Below are positions 17,260-25,306 of a stretch of 55,968 nucleotides of DNA, in pieces. The translations under genes and the position numbers were made by a program. The notes under the pieces were generated by a model. It worked only from the letters and a program-made list of their open reading frames with translations. It searched no databases and was not told the DNA's origin. Position 1 is the stretch's first letter. Each line of letters starts with the position of its first letter. Origin of the DNA: Marinomonas rhizomae (GTDB lineage: Bacteria; Pseudomonadota; Gammaproteobacteria; Pseudomonadales; Marinomonadaceae); assembly GCF_003315485.1 (NCBI RefSeq), contig NZ_QNSE01000018.1:9388-65355 (forward strand). Direction: 5' to 3'.

Positions 17260-17886
17260 TTACCATTTATGTTCACCAAATCCGTTATACATACTGCCGT
17301 GATCCGTCGCCTCAATGGCTGGCAGAAGCTCTAACTGAACGGTTTGAGCAGTATCACTGGTAACGTCAATCTGTTTCATTGTACTTACCCCTTCAACCAA
17401 CCTTTCACTCCAAAGTGACACACTATCACCCATTTTTACTGGCAAACTCACTTTACCGTCTTTACCTGTTTTTACTGCATACGCATTATCAGCAACCATA
17501 ATATAACCAATCATGTCATCATGGATGTTACAACCGAGTATCACTAGGCCAGCTTTATCAAATACGACTGGTGGAATATCTGAGCCTTTGTACAGCTTAA
17601 TTTCAAACGCTTTTGGCTCAGAGAAACTATAAACATGATGGCGAATATCATCGCTATTAGGGAAACTAACAGATTGCCCCTTTTGAACAACTAAGACTCG
17701 CGGAACAAAAGACTCATCAATCTGATCCATAACAGCCACGGTGTCTGGAGTACGCATTGCAGCTTTAGACACGAGAATAACAGCATCAGCAACAGGTTCA
17801 TTGTCCTGATCAATAAGCGTTAAGGTCATAGCTGCAAAAGCATTTTGCAGCATAAAAATACTAACCAGAGCGAATAGATAGCGCAT
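17260..17886 (-). CDS. Periplasmic cupredoxin-like protein
   Basis: 208 aa with a signal peptide (MRYLFALVSIFMLQNAFA). The fold looks like a plastocyanin/cupredoxin domain: VQKGQSVSFPNSDDIRHHVYSF supplies a His ligand, and VILGCNIHDDMIGYIMV supplies Cys and His with a nearby Met, the usual type 1 copper ligand order. Annotations of close family members often read methylamine utilization protein, but no methylamine dehydrogenase genes are here. It is first in an operon with DUF3034 (34-base gap) and the globin. A divergent AraC gene shares its upstream region. Confidence 0.82.
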   Translation of the reverse strand: MRYLFALVSIFMLQNAFAAMTLTLIDQDNEPVADAVILVSKAAMRTPDTVAVMDQIDESFVPRVLVVQKGQSVSFPNSDDIRHHVYSFSEPKAFEIKLYKGSDIPPVVFDKAGLVILGCNIHDDMIGYIMVADNAYAVKTGKDGKVSLPVKMGDSVSLWSERLVEGVSTMKQIDVTSDTAQTVQLELLPAIEATDHGSMYNGFGEHKW

Positions 17887-17916
17887 CTTTTATCCTTTTT
17901 GTTTGATTCAATTAAG

Positions 17917-17980
17917 TTTTTGCCATAATGACAGTAAAGTGGCATTCAAATCATGTTACTTTCTGTAAAATTGGCAAAAA
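17917..17980. promoter_or_regulatory. Nested dyad between cupredoxin and AraC genes
   Basis: TTTTTGCCA (17917-17925) is the exact reverse complement of TGGCAAAAA (17972-17980). Inside it, ACAGTAAAGT (17931-17940) faces ACTTTCTGT (17958-17966). The symmetry is centred near 17948 in the 131-base divergent intergenic region. This could be paired binding sites for the adjacent AraC regulator. Confidence 0.55.
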
Positions 17981-18017
17981 TCATTAAATAGCGAATAAAG
18001 TATATAAGGAAGTAGGT

Positions 18018-18740
18018 ATGCGCAACTCAATTGAAGTGATGTCTTATAAAGACACAGCCAGTGCACATCTTCATCAACACACTCAAATTGTGTTACCACT
18101 TTCTGGCCGCCTTATTTTAGACGTTGATAATACTCAACAAGCCGTAACATTTGGTCAAGCTTGTTTCATTTCTGCAGGCTTAGCTCATACACACTTAGCA
18201 TTAGAAGATAACCACTGCCTAGTGTTAAACGCTCTACCCATTTGGGATAGCAAGATTGAAAGTGACGCCAGTTTTGTCGAACTATCGCCACAGGCTCAGG
18301 CCTACTTACCATTTTTATCTAGCTTAACCGACGATAAAGTGAATACGTTAAAAACCCATCAAGCACTAAATCTGCTAGCGCATTTATTACCCATTCCACA
18401 AGAAAAAATAATCAAAGCAGATACTCGTTTAGCGATAGCCAAACAACGACTAGACTATTACTACGAAAAATCATGGCACTTATCAGAACTGGCCGAAGAA
18501 GCCCATTTAAGTCCGAGCCAACTTAGTGTGTTGTTCAAACGTCACCTTGGCATGACGCCGAAGCAATATTTATTGCAACGTCGTCTCAGAGAAGCAAAAG
18601 TCTGGCTATCCTCAACCAACAAAAGCTTAGATGAGATCGCCCAAGAAATCGGCATGAGCAATGCCAGTGCGTTAGTTCGTTCATTCAGCAAGCAATATCA
18701 TATGACGCCAGGCTACTATAGAGCTAATCTTCCGCACTAA
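18018..18740 (+). CDS. AraC-family regulator with cupin-like N-terminus
   Basis: 240 aa, with AAGGAAG before the start. The N-terminal half contains a cupin-type sensor (HLHQHTQIVLPLSGRL, then AGLAHTHLALEDNHCLV). The C-terminal 95 residues hold the double helix-turn-helix (LSELAEEAHLSPSQLSVLFKRHLGMTPKQYL and LDEIAQEIGMSNASALVRSFSKQY). Divergent from the cupredoxin operon over a nested dyad, it is the obvious candidate regulator of that operon. Its 3' end overlaps the end of the converging binding-protein gene by 17 bases. Confidence 0.85.
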   Translation: MRNSIEVMSYKDTASAHLHQHTQIVLPLSGRLILDVDNTQQAVTFGQACFISAGLAHTHLALEDNHCLVLNALPIWDSKIESDASFVELSPQAQAYLPFLSSLTDDKVNTLKTHQALNLLAHLLPIPQEKIIKADTRLAIAKQRLDYYYEKSWHLSELAEEAHLSPSQLSVLFKRHLGMTPKQYLLQRRLREAKVWLSSTNKSLDEIAQEIGMSNASALVRSFSKQYHMTPGYYRANLPH

Positions 18741-19788
18741 TTTCCAGAGCCATCTCCCAGTTACGAATAAAACGCTTTTGTTTCGCATAATCCCTTCCAA
18801 CCAATAACTGCTGATCCAACTCTATAACACCAGTCGGTCCGGGGGCGTTTACTACGTACGGATCATTTGGGTTATTTATATCAGGTTGGATAGGAAACAA
18901 TAAACCTTGCGTTTGCATCATTTTTTGCGCCTGATCTGACAACAAAAAATCCAAAAATATACCAGCGTCTTCTATGTTTGGCGCTCCTTTAGGAATCAAG
19001 GCCGCACGCATCAGCATAAGTGTATAATCTTTTGGTAGGATCATTTTCAGTCTGTCGTCCTCTTGTGCTCTCTGCGACGCATAAGAACCCAAAAGGTTAT
19101 AACCCAACACCAATTTTCCAGAAGCAACGTCATCAATAATGTCATGAGTACAACAATAGGTTTGCACGTCATGACTACCAAATGCTTCCAATAAGCGCCC
19201 CCAAGTTACATCCGCCTGGCGCGCATCTTGGCTTGCCAATAAATAACCGACGCCACTTTTACGAATATCATAGGTGCCAATACGCCTAGTCATGGCTTTT
19301 TCATTTTGTCGAATGGTTTGCAACAATGACTGACGGTCTTCAGGTAAATCACCAGGGAATTTGTTTTTATTCACCAACATCACAATCGGTTCAAGCGAAA
19401 ACGCAAACAGCTGATTACGCCATTTGAAGTTGCTAGGCAAGCGGTCGGTGAAGGCTGATTGATAGGTTTGGGCGTAACCATCGTTTACCAATTTAAGATG
19501 TAAGTCCATGGCGCTGCTGATAACTAAACTAGCCTCTGGCTTTTTGTGCTCCTTGATCGTGAAGTGATACAACTCAAGCGTATTCACATCACGATAGGCC
19601 AAACGGACGTCGGGATGCAGTTCTACAAATTTTTTCAAAATAGGTTCGAACGACGCTAAGTCCATTGCCGAATTAATAATTAAAGTACGTTGCGCTTGTT
19701 TACTACCGAACCAAACTGGCTCAACAGCCCAAAGCTTTGTCACATTCAAGCTGACAACCAACACTAGCGCGAGAAAAAGCTGCCTCAT
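18724..19788 (-). CDS. Periplasmic binding protein co-transcribed with TctDE
   Basis: 354 aa with a signal peptide (about 1-21, ending LWA). The body looks like an iron/extracellular solute-binding type 2 protein (LIINSAMDLASFEPILKKFVELHP, LVISSAMDLHLKLVNDGYA, LIPKGAPNIEDAGIFLDFLLSDQAQ). There are two adjacent Cys in TYCCTHD. No ABC permease or ATPase genes accompany it. Instead its start overlaps the end of the tctE-like kinase by 4 bases, making it the third gene of a response regulator-kinase-binding protein operon. It probably presents a ligand to the kinase rather than to a transporter, as proposed for similar three-gene operons; this is inference. Confidence 0.82.
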   Translation of the reverse strand: MRQLFLALVLVVSLNVTKLWAVEPVWFGSKQAQRTLIINSAMDLASFEPILKKFVELHPDVRLAYRDVNTLELYHFTIKEHKKPEASLVISSAMDLHLKLVNDGYAQTYQSAFTDRLPSNFKWRNQLFAFSLEPIVMLVNKNKFPGDLPEDRQSLLQTIRQNEKAMTRRIGTYDIRKSGVGYLLASQDARQADVTWGRLLEAFGSHDVQTYCCTHDIIDDVASGKLVLGYNLLGSYASQRAQEDDRLKMILPKDYTLMLMRAALIPKGAPNIEDAGIFLDFLLSDQAQKMMQTQGLLFPIQPDINNPNDPYVVNAPGPTGVIELDQQLLVGRDYAKQKRFIRNWEMALEISAED

Positions 19789-21254
19789 ACTGTATCCTCA
19801 TCAAACCTAAGCTTGGCAAAATCCACTTGAAAGGTTGTACCTTTGGGCTCAGTATCTAAAATTTGAATTCTTGCTGCATGATGAACCACAATGTCTTTCA
19901 CCATAGACAAACCGACGCCACTACCAGCAATATCGTAGCGTCCTCGATAGAAACGCTCGAACACTCGCTCTTTTTCTAGATTCGGAATACCATCACCATA
20001 ATCAATCACTTTGACTCGATAAAAACGTTCAAACTCACTTACTTGCACAACCACTTCTGTAGCATGAGCGACATCGGCTCGACTATAACGCACCGCGTTT
20101 TCAATAAGATTCTGCATCATTTGCTGAATAGAGAAGGCATCACCCAAAACCATGGTTTCTTTCAATTCACAATCTAGAGAAAGTCGAACCCCTTGATGAA
20201 GTGCGGCCACGGCCTGCTCCCGGCACGAGGCCGCAATTGGAGCCAATAAATCTATTGGCTCCAATCTATGAGTTTGCAAACGATGTGACACGACCGCCTG
20301 ATTCAACAATAAAGTGACCGTTTGGCTTAAGGTATCACACTGCTGAACTATGTTTTCTAACGCCTGGTACTGCCTTTCTGGCGAAGTATTATCCCGAGCA
20401 TTCTCAGCTAATGCTTTCAAACTTGCCAATGGCGTACGCAATTGATGAGCTGCATCCGCGGTATAATTTTCCAACTGCTCAAGGTTACTCTGTAGTCGTT
20501 CCATAAAATGGTTTATCGCTACTTTTAGATGATGAGTTTCCTTTGGCGTATTAATATCAATTGGTGTTAGGTCACCAATAGCGCGCTCCTCTAAGGCGCG
20601 CTCAATTCGATGCAAAGGCCGTAAAACAAGATGACTACCAATGATGATTAAAGTGATTGCAACCAAGGCAATAAACACCACTACCTCAACGGCTTTTTGA
20701 GTGACCGCAGACGCCATTTTCTCTCGTGACAATCGAGTCTGGCCTAAAATAATACGTACAGTTTGAGCCGTTTCAGGGTCGGTAATATGACGTTGAACCC
20801 AAGCGAACCGAACCATTTCACCCGAATATTCTTGGTCATAGAATTGTATTTTGTCTAAAACTGGTTCCTGAGGCGGCTGGCTATCTAAATCTTGGTAGCC
20901 CGTAATAAACCCCTGCTCCAAGCTCTCAACTTTATAAAAAACACGGTCTTCCTCTGCTTGCGCTAAAGTGGCAAATGCAGACCATGGAATGTCGATACTA
21001 ACTTCATTACGCATCAAGCCGACGTTTTCGTCCATTTGCAGTAAAGCACTACGCAATAAACGGTCATAGGACAAATCAGCAAGCTTCTGACTATAATCAA
21101 AAATCAAATTAATCGCCAAGCCAGCGATAATCCCGATGACTAAAATACCTGCAAGAATAAATCGAAAGCGCAACGAAGGTGCGTTTTCTAAGGCCTTCTT
21201 TTCTTCATCTTCACTAAGGGTTTGATGGTTTGGCGATTTCTGCCACATAACCAA
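19785..21254 (-). CDS. tctE: TctE-like sensor histidine kinase
   Basis: 489 aa. Two membrane segments (about 30-52 and 190-212) flank a periplasmic sensor region of about 135 residues. A HAMP-like linker follows, then the phospho-acceptor box DAAHQLRTPLASL near 270, and the catalytic domain with N-box ENAVRYS, DYGDGIPN and GSGVGLSMVKDI. This matches TctE, which with TctD controls tricarboxylate uptake in enterobacteria. The start overlaps the response-regulator gene by 41 bases; a second ATG two codons in does not change that. The tctCBA operon next door is the likely target. Confidence 0.85.
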   Translation of the reverse strand: MVMWQKSPNHQTLSEDEEKKALENAPSLRFRFILAGILVIGIIAGLAINLIFDYSQKLADLSYDRLLRSALLQMDENVGLMRNEVSIDIPWSAFATLAQAEEDRVFYKVESLEQGFITGYQDLDSQPPQEPVLDKIQFYDQEYSGEMVRFAWVQRHITDPETAQTVRIILGQTRLSREKMASAVTQKAVEVVVFIALVAITLIIIGSHLVLRPLHRIERALEERAIGDLTPIDINTPKETHHLKVAINHFMERLQSNLEQLENYTADAAHQLRTPLASLKALAENARDNTSPERQYQALENIVQQCDTLSQTVTLLLNQAVVSHRLQTHRLEPIDLLAPIAASCREQAVAALHQGVRLSLDCELKETMVLGDAFSIQQMMQNLIENAVRYSRADVAHATEVVVQVSEFERFYRVKVIDYGDGIPNLEKERVFERFYRGRYDIAGSGVGLSMVKDIVVHHAARIQILDTEPKGTTFQVDFAKLRFDEDTV

Positions 21255-21909
21255 TTCCTCTTAGGGTACTAATAACCAAATCGCCCTGCCCCATCTTCTT
21301 TCTTAAGCGCCCAACATAGAGCTCAATGGCATTAGGGCCCGGCGTTTCATTGAAATTAAATAGATGGTCGGTCAATTCGTCTTTGCTTAATACACGGCCT
21401 AAATGACCTAGAAATATTTCCAGCAAACGAAACTCACGGTTAGTAATGGCGGTTAGCTCACCGTCAATAAAAACCTGACGACTGTCTCGGTTAACAACGA
21501 TGTTGCCGTGTTCTGTAACATTGGCGGCATAACCTTGCTTACGGCGCAACAAAGCCCTACAACGAGCTTCCAATTCGCCAAAATCAAATGGTTTCGTTAA
21601 ATAATCATCCGCTCCGGCATCAAGTAAGCGTATACGATCTTCTATCTGATCCCGAGCCGTTAAAATTAATACTGGCGTGTCATCATCACGTTGACGCAGT
21701 TTTTGCAATAATTGCAGTCCAGACAAGCCGGGCAAATTAAGATCAAGAAGTATTAAATCGACAGGCTGATACTTCAATAACTCGTCCGCACGCTTACCAT
21801 CTCCGATTAAATCAACGCCATGCCCTAAACTTGTTAATCTCTCACAGATCGCCTGTCCTAAAACCTGAGTATCTTCCACTACCAGAATTCGCATAACTTT
21901 AGCCATCAT
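21214..21909 (-). CDS. tctD: TctD-like OmpR-family response regulator
   Basis: 231 aa as given; an ATG five codons later (21894, MRILVVEDTQ) is an equally likely start, and neither has a clear ribosome site. The receiver domain has the phosphorylated Asp in LILLDLNLPG (residue 56 from the first Met). The C-terminal winged helix contains TNREFRLLEIFLGHLGRVLSK and LYVGRLRKKMG, typical of OmpR/PhoB. It lies between the kinase gene and tctCBA, separated from tctA by a terminator hairpin. It probably activates tctCBA when the kinase senses substrate, as in Salmonella. Confidence 0.87.
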   Translation of the reverse strand: MMAKVMRILVVEDTQVLGQAICERLTSLGHGVDLIGDGKRADELLKYQPVDLILLDLNLPGLSGLQLLQKLRQRDDDTPVLILTARDQIEDRIRLLDAGADDYLTKPFDFGELEARCRALLRRKQGYAANVTEHGNIVVNRDSRQVFIDGELTAITNREFRLLEIFLGHLGRVLSKDELTDHLFNFNETPGPNAIELYVGRLRKKMGQGDLVISTLRGIGYVAEIAKPSNP

Positions 21910-21938
21910 GTTTTATTATTTTTGGATATAAAAACAAC

Positions 21939-21970
21939 AAAATTCGAGCAACCTAAGTTACTCGAATTTT
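21939..21970 (-). terminator. Hairpin between tctA and tctD
   Basis: AAAATTCGAG (21939-21948) pairs with CTCGAATTTT (21961-21970) over a 12-base loop. Reading the minus strand it is followed by GTTGTTTTTA. It would end or attenuate tctCBA transcription before tctDE. Confidence 0.7.
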
Positions 21971-21999
21971 TTGTCACAATATCTCTAGTATTACAGGGC

Positions 22000-23520
22000 T
22001 TAAACGTCTTTAACAGTGTCTTTTGATTTCTTCATTTTAGCGCGAATAATCGGGCCAACAATGACAGGTAGAACCAAACCAAGAATGGCAACTATCCAAA
22101 GACCAATACTCAAGCCACTATTGAAAAGTACGCCCCAATCACCATCAGAAAGCACTAATGCATGACGCAGACTTTTCTCCATTTCAGGCCCAAGCAACAT
22201 ACCCAAAATGATAGGCACTAATGGAATATCCACTTTACGGAAGATGTAACCCAACACACCAAAACCAACCATGAAGTACAGATCAAGAGCGCTATGGCTG
22301 ACAGAGTATATCCCCACAGACGCAATCAAGGTCACAACTGGCATCAAGTATTTTGGTGGAATACTCAACAATTTAACAAAGATACCAACCATTGGAATGT
22401 TTAGCAGTAACAACACCAGGTTACCAACAAACATAGCCGCGATAACGCCCCATACTAGGTCTGCGTTCTGTTGAAACAACATAGGACCAGGAGAGATATT
22501 CAAAGAAATCAACATCGCTAACAGAACTGCTGTTGTGCCGCTACCTGGAACCCCTAACGTTAACATAGGTACAAGTGCGCCAGACGCTGCGCCATTGTTA
22601 CCCGCTTCAGGAGCAGCAACACCACGCGGATCACCTTTACCAAACTCACCTTTATCCGATACACGCTTTTCCAATGTGTAGCTAATAAAGCTACCCAAAG
22701 AAGCACCCGCGCCTGGCAATACACCGGCCACGAAGCCCAATACAGCACCGCGGAAAGACGCAGGTAGCACTTTAACGATGTCTTTTGGTGACAATTTAAG
22801 TTTGTTGATTGCTACTTGCTTAAGACCATCACCTGCATGACGTTCCAAAAAGAACAACAACTCACTGATCGCAAACAGACCCACGATGGCAATAATGAAA
22901 TCAACACCTTCGAACAGTTCAAGCGTGTTATAGGTAAAACGCTGTACGCCCGTTGAAATATCAATACCGACTGTCGCAATCATAAGACCAATTGCTGCCG
23001 CCATTAGCGTTTTAAACTGGTTTTTACCTGTAATACCACCAAGTGTGGCAAACGCCAAAGCAAACAAAGCGAAGTATTCAGAAGGTCCGAATTTCAGCGC
23101 AAATTTAGCCAAAATTGGCGCAAGAATCACCAAGCCGATCGTTGCAATAAAACTACCAATGAAAGACGCGATGGCAGAGATAGCTAAGGCTTCAGCAGCC
23201 TTGCCTTTCAGTGCCATAGGATAACCATCTAAACAGGTCATCATGGCAGGCTCATCACCTGGAATATTCAACAGGATAGAGGAAATACGACCGCCGTACA
23301 TAGCGCCTGCATACACAGACGTTAATAGAATAAGAGAAGAAGTTGGCGACAAACCAAGGCTGAACGCCAAGGGAATCAAAATAGCCACGCCGTTTGCAGG
23401 GCCAAGACCCGGTAATGCACCGATCAAAGTACCTAATATGGCACCAATAACCGCAAACATAATACTTTCCGGCGTTAACGCAACCGCAAAGCCTTGCATT
23501 AATAAGCTCATAGTATCCAT
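22000..23520 (-). CDS. tctA: TctA large permease subunit of tripartite tricarboxylate transporter
   Basis: 506 aa, about 12 membrane spans, with the hallmark GALPGLGPANGVAILIPLAF near residues 33-52 and GVLPGAGASLGSFISY in the second half, the paired family signatures. It is the channel-forming subunit that, with TctB and periplasmic TctC, imports citrate or other carboxylates using the ion gradient. It is the last gene of tctCBA (1-base gap after tctB). The length is normal for the family. Confidence 0.95.
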   Translation of the reverse strand: MDTMSLLMQGFAVALTPESIMFAVIGAILGTLIGALPGLGPANGVAILIPLAFSLGLSPTSSLILLTSVYAGAMYGGRISSILLNIPGDEPAMMTCLDGYPMALKGKAAEALAISAIASFIGSFIATIGLVILAPILAKFALKFGPSEYFALFALAFATLGGITGKNQFKTLMAAAIGLMIATVGIDISTGVQRFTYNTLELFEGVDFIIAIVGLFAISELLFFLERHAGDGLKQVAINKLKLSPKDIVKVLPASFRGAVLGFVAGVLPGAGASLGSFISYTLEKRVSDKGEFGKGDPRGVAAPEAGNNGAASGALVPMLTLGVPGSGTTAVLLAMLISLNISPGPMLFQQNADLVWGVIAAMFVGNLVLLLLNIPMVGIFVKLLSIPPKYLMPVVTLIASVGIYSVSHSALDLYFMVGFGVLGYIFRKVDIPLVPIILGMLLGPEMEKSLRHALVLSDGDWGVLFNSGLSIGLWIVAILGLVLPVIVGPIIRAKMKKSKDTVKDV

Positions 23521-23521
23521 A

Positions 23522-23962
23522 TTAAAACTCCAATAGACCTAGAGGCAGTGCTAGTTCAAGCACATTATTGAATAGGAAAAAGATCACAACCGAGCTTGTC
23601 ACACCAGTGATAACACTCTTAGCAATACTTGCGCCCATACGCCAACTTAAAAAGCTCACAACAAGTGCTGCAGCAGGCATAAAACCAATCGGTTCAATAG
23701 CCCATGCAAAAGCAAGCATAGAAAGAACAACAACACTTAGTTCAATCAACATCGCAACTGGCGCCCATTTCTCGTCTGGATCGGGGCGAACAATCAAATA
23801 AATAGAACTAATGCCTAAAATGAGAGAAAGCATGATAGGAAAAGTTTCAGGTCCGACACTTTCGTGCCCGCCAAAAGGAATGGGGAATTTTGTTGCTTCC
23901 CAGCCGTATACTACGGCAAGAATAAGCATCAGCATGCCAAACACACGATCGTTAATACGCAT
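23522..23962 (-). CDS. tctB: TctB small membrane subunit of tripartite tricarboxylate transporter
   Basis: 146 aa with four hydrophobic segments (about 7-22, 40-57, 72-100, 115-140), the usual size and layout of TctB. It starts MRINDRVFGMLMLILAVVYGWEA. It lies between tctC and tctA and is almost fused to tctA. TctB is poorly conserved in sequence, so the call rests mostly on topology and position. It is an inner-membrane partner of TctA. Confidence 0.9.
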   Translation of the reverse strand: MRINDRVFGMLMLILAVVYGWEATKFPIPFGGHESVGPETFPIMLSLILGISSIYLIVRPDPDEKWAPVAMLIELSVVVLSMLAFAWAIEPIGFMPAAALVVSFLSWRMGASIAKSVITGVTSSVVIFFLFNNVLELALPLGLLEF

Positions 23963-24058
23963 GTCTCTGCTCCGTGTCAGTGAATCATAAGGGTGAAAAT
24001 AGATAAAACAGGAGGGGCACTGTGTCAGTACAAATGCCCCTCCAAAAGCGGTCTGAGG

Positions 24059-25051
24059 TTATTTAATTAGACCGATATCTTGAGACAATATTTTGATATC
24101 AAGCGTTTGGTTCTTAACGAATTGAGTGAATTCAGCACCAGACTTGTGGAATGGCATTAAGCCATTTTTCGTCATGATGTCTTTCCATTCTTGAGTGGTA
24201 TATAACTCATTCATGGTATTTACCCACCAATCGTAAGAATCGGCACTTGCATTACCTGGTACGTAGAACCCACGCCAGTTCGGTGCAACAGAATCAATAC
24301 CCTGCTCCATCGCTGTTGGGATAGTGTCAAATGGTGCTGGTAAACGTTCTTCAGAAAGAACCGCTAGCACACGCAAATCACCAGAATCCATGAAGCCTTT
24401 AACTTCTGAAATATCGCCAGTAAATGCGTCTACGTGACCACCCACCACTTGAACTAGGGCTTCAGAACCACCACTGAACGCTAGATAACGAATTTTTGGT
24501 AATTTTTCAACGTGTGCTTTTTGCGCCGTCATCAAAACTTTTAGGTGATCCCAGCCGCCAGAAGCACTACCGCCTGCGAACTTAACCGCACCTGGGTCTT
24601 TCTTAAGGGCTTCGATTACTTGAGTTAATGAAGTGTATTTTGAATCCTTGCCTACCGCGATGATGCCGTAGTCAGCGCCCAATGTACCAACCCATTTAAC
24701 TTGGTCTGAATTCATACCTGGGAATTGGCCTTGAGCAAGGCGAGTCGTTGTTGCAGTACTAGCAGCAACAATTAGATTGTCGTCTTTGTCACGTTTACTG
24801 ACTGTGTGTGCGAACGCAACACCACCACCAGCACCAGACATATTGACTGTCTGTACGTTACCTTTAAAATATTCTTGATCGACTAATACTTTGCCTACGC
24901 TACGGCAAGTAAAGTCCCATCCACCACCTGGGTTAGCTGGCGCAATACATTCTGCACTTCGAGCTGGTTCATAGGCGTAAGCCTGTCCAGCGATTGTTAG
25001 TGCTGCAGCACCAGTAATAAGAACAGACTTCAAAGAAATGGTATTAAGCAT
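24059..25051 (-). CDS. tctC: TctC periplasmic tricarboxylate-binding protein
   Basis: 330 aa from ATG 25051, which has AGGAG 7 bases upstream and is followed by a signal peptide (MLNTISLKSVLITGAAALTI, then AGQAYA); an ATG at 25090 would put 13 charged residues before it. The mature protein has the Bug/TctC pattern: ECIAPANPGGGWDFTCRSVGKVL near the N-terminus and NMSGAGGGVAFAH next. Known TctC proteins bind citrate or other carboxylates and deliver them to TctAB. It is first in the operon, as expected for the most abundant subunit. Confidence 0.94.
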   Translation of the reverse strand: MLNTISLKSVLITGAAALTIAGQAYAYEPARSAECIAPANPGGGWDFTCRSVGKVLVDQEYFKGNVQTVNMSGAGGGVAFAHTVSKRDKDDNLIVAASTATTTRLAQGQFPGMNSDQVKWVGTLGADYGIIAVGKDSKYTSLTQVIEALKKDPGAVKFAGGSASGGWDHLKVLMTAQKAHVEKLPKIRYLAFSGGSEALVQVVGGHVDAFTGDISEVKGFMDSGDLRVLAVLSEERLPAPFDTIPTAMEQGIDSVAPNWRGFYVPGNASADSYDWWVNTMNELYTTQEWKDIMTKNGLMPFHKSGAEFTQFVKNQTLDIKILSQDIGLIK

Positions 25052-25203
25052 GGTTATCTCCTGCTTGTTATTTTTTTTGTTGTTAGCCAATCAAGCTCTT
25101 AAAATAGATATTTCAATTAACTTGAGTAGACAAACCTTACCCTGCAAACCTGTCACCACCCTGTCATTAGTCAATATTTCTTACTTAATTGCGCTAAAAA
25201 ACT

Positions 25204-25237
25204 ATTTTTGACAAGGCAAGTCACGCATTTTTGACAA
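25204..25237. promoter_or_regulatory. Direct repeats upstream of tctC (candidate TctD sites)
   Basis: ATTTTTGACAA occurs at 25204-25214 and again at 25227-25237, 23 bases apart, or about two helical turns. Spaced direct repeats are the usual target of OmpR-type regulators. Each copy also contains TTGACA, a perfect -35, but no matching -10 was found at proper spacing for the + strand gene. Confidence 0.45.
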
Positions 25238-25306
25238 TGTTATTCACTCTCAACCAAGTTAACATCTTATCTAATCAGACTAGATTAGGATTTAGGAAAC
25301 AACAAG

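Noticed and set aside
17260..17886. Methylamine utilization role for the cupredoxin-like protein
   Set aside because: Only a common database name; no methylamine dehydrogenase or accessory genes are nearby.
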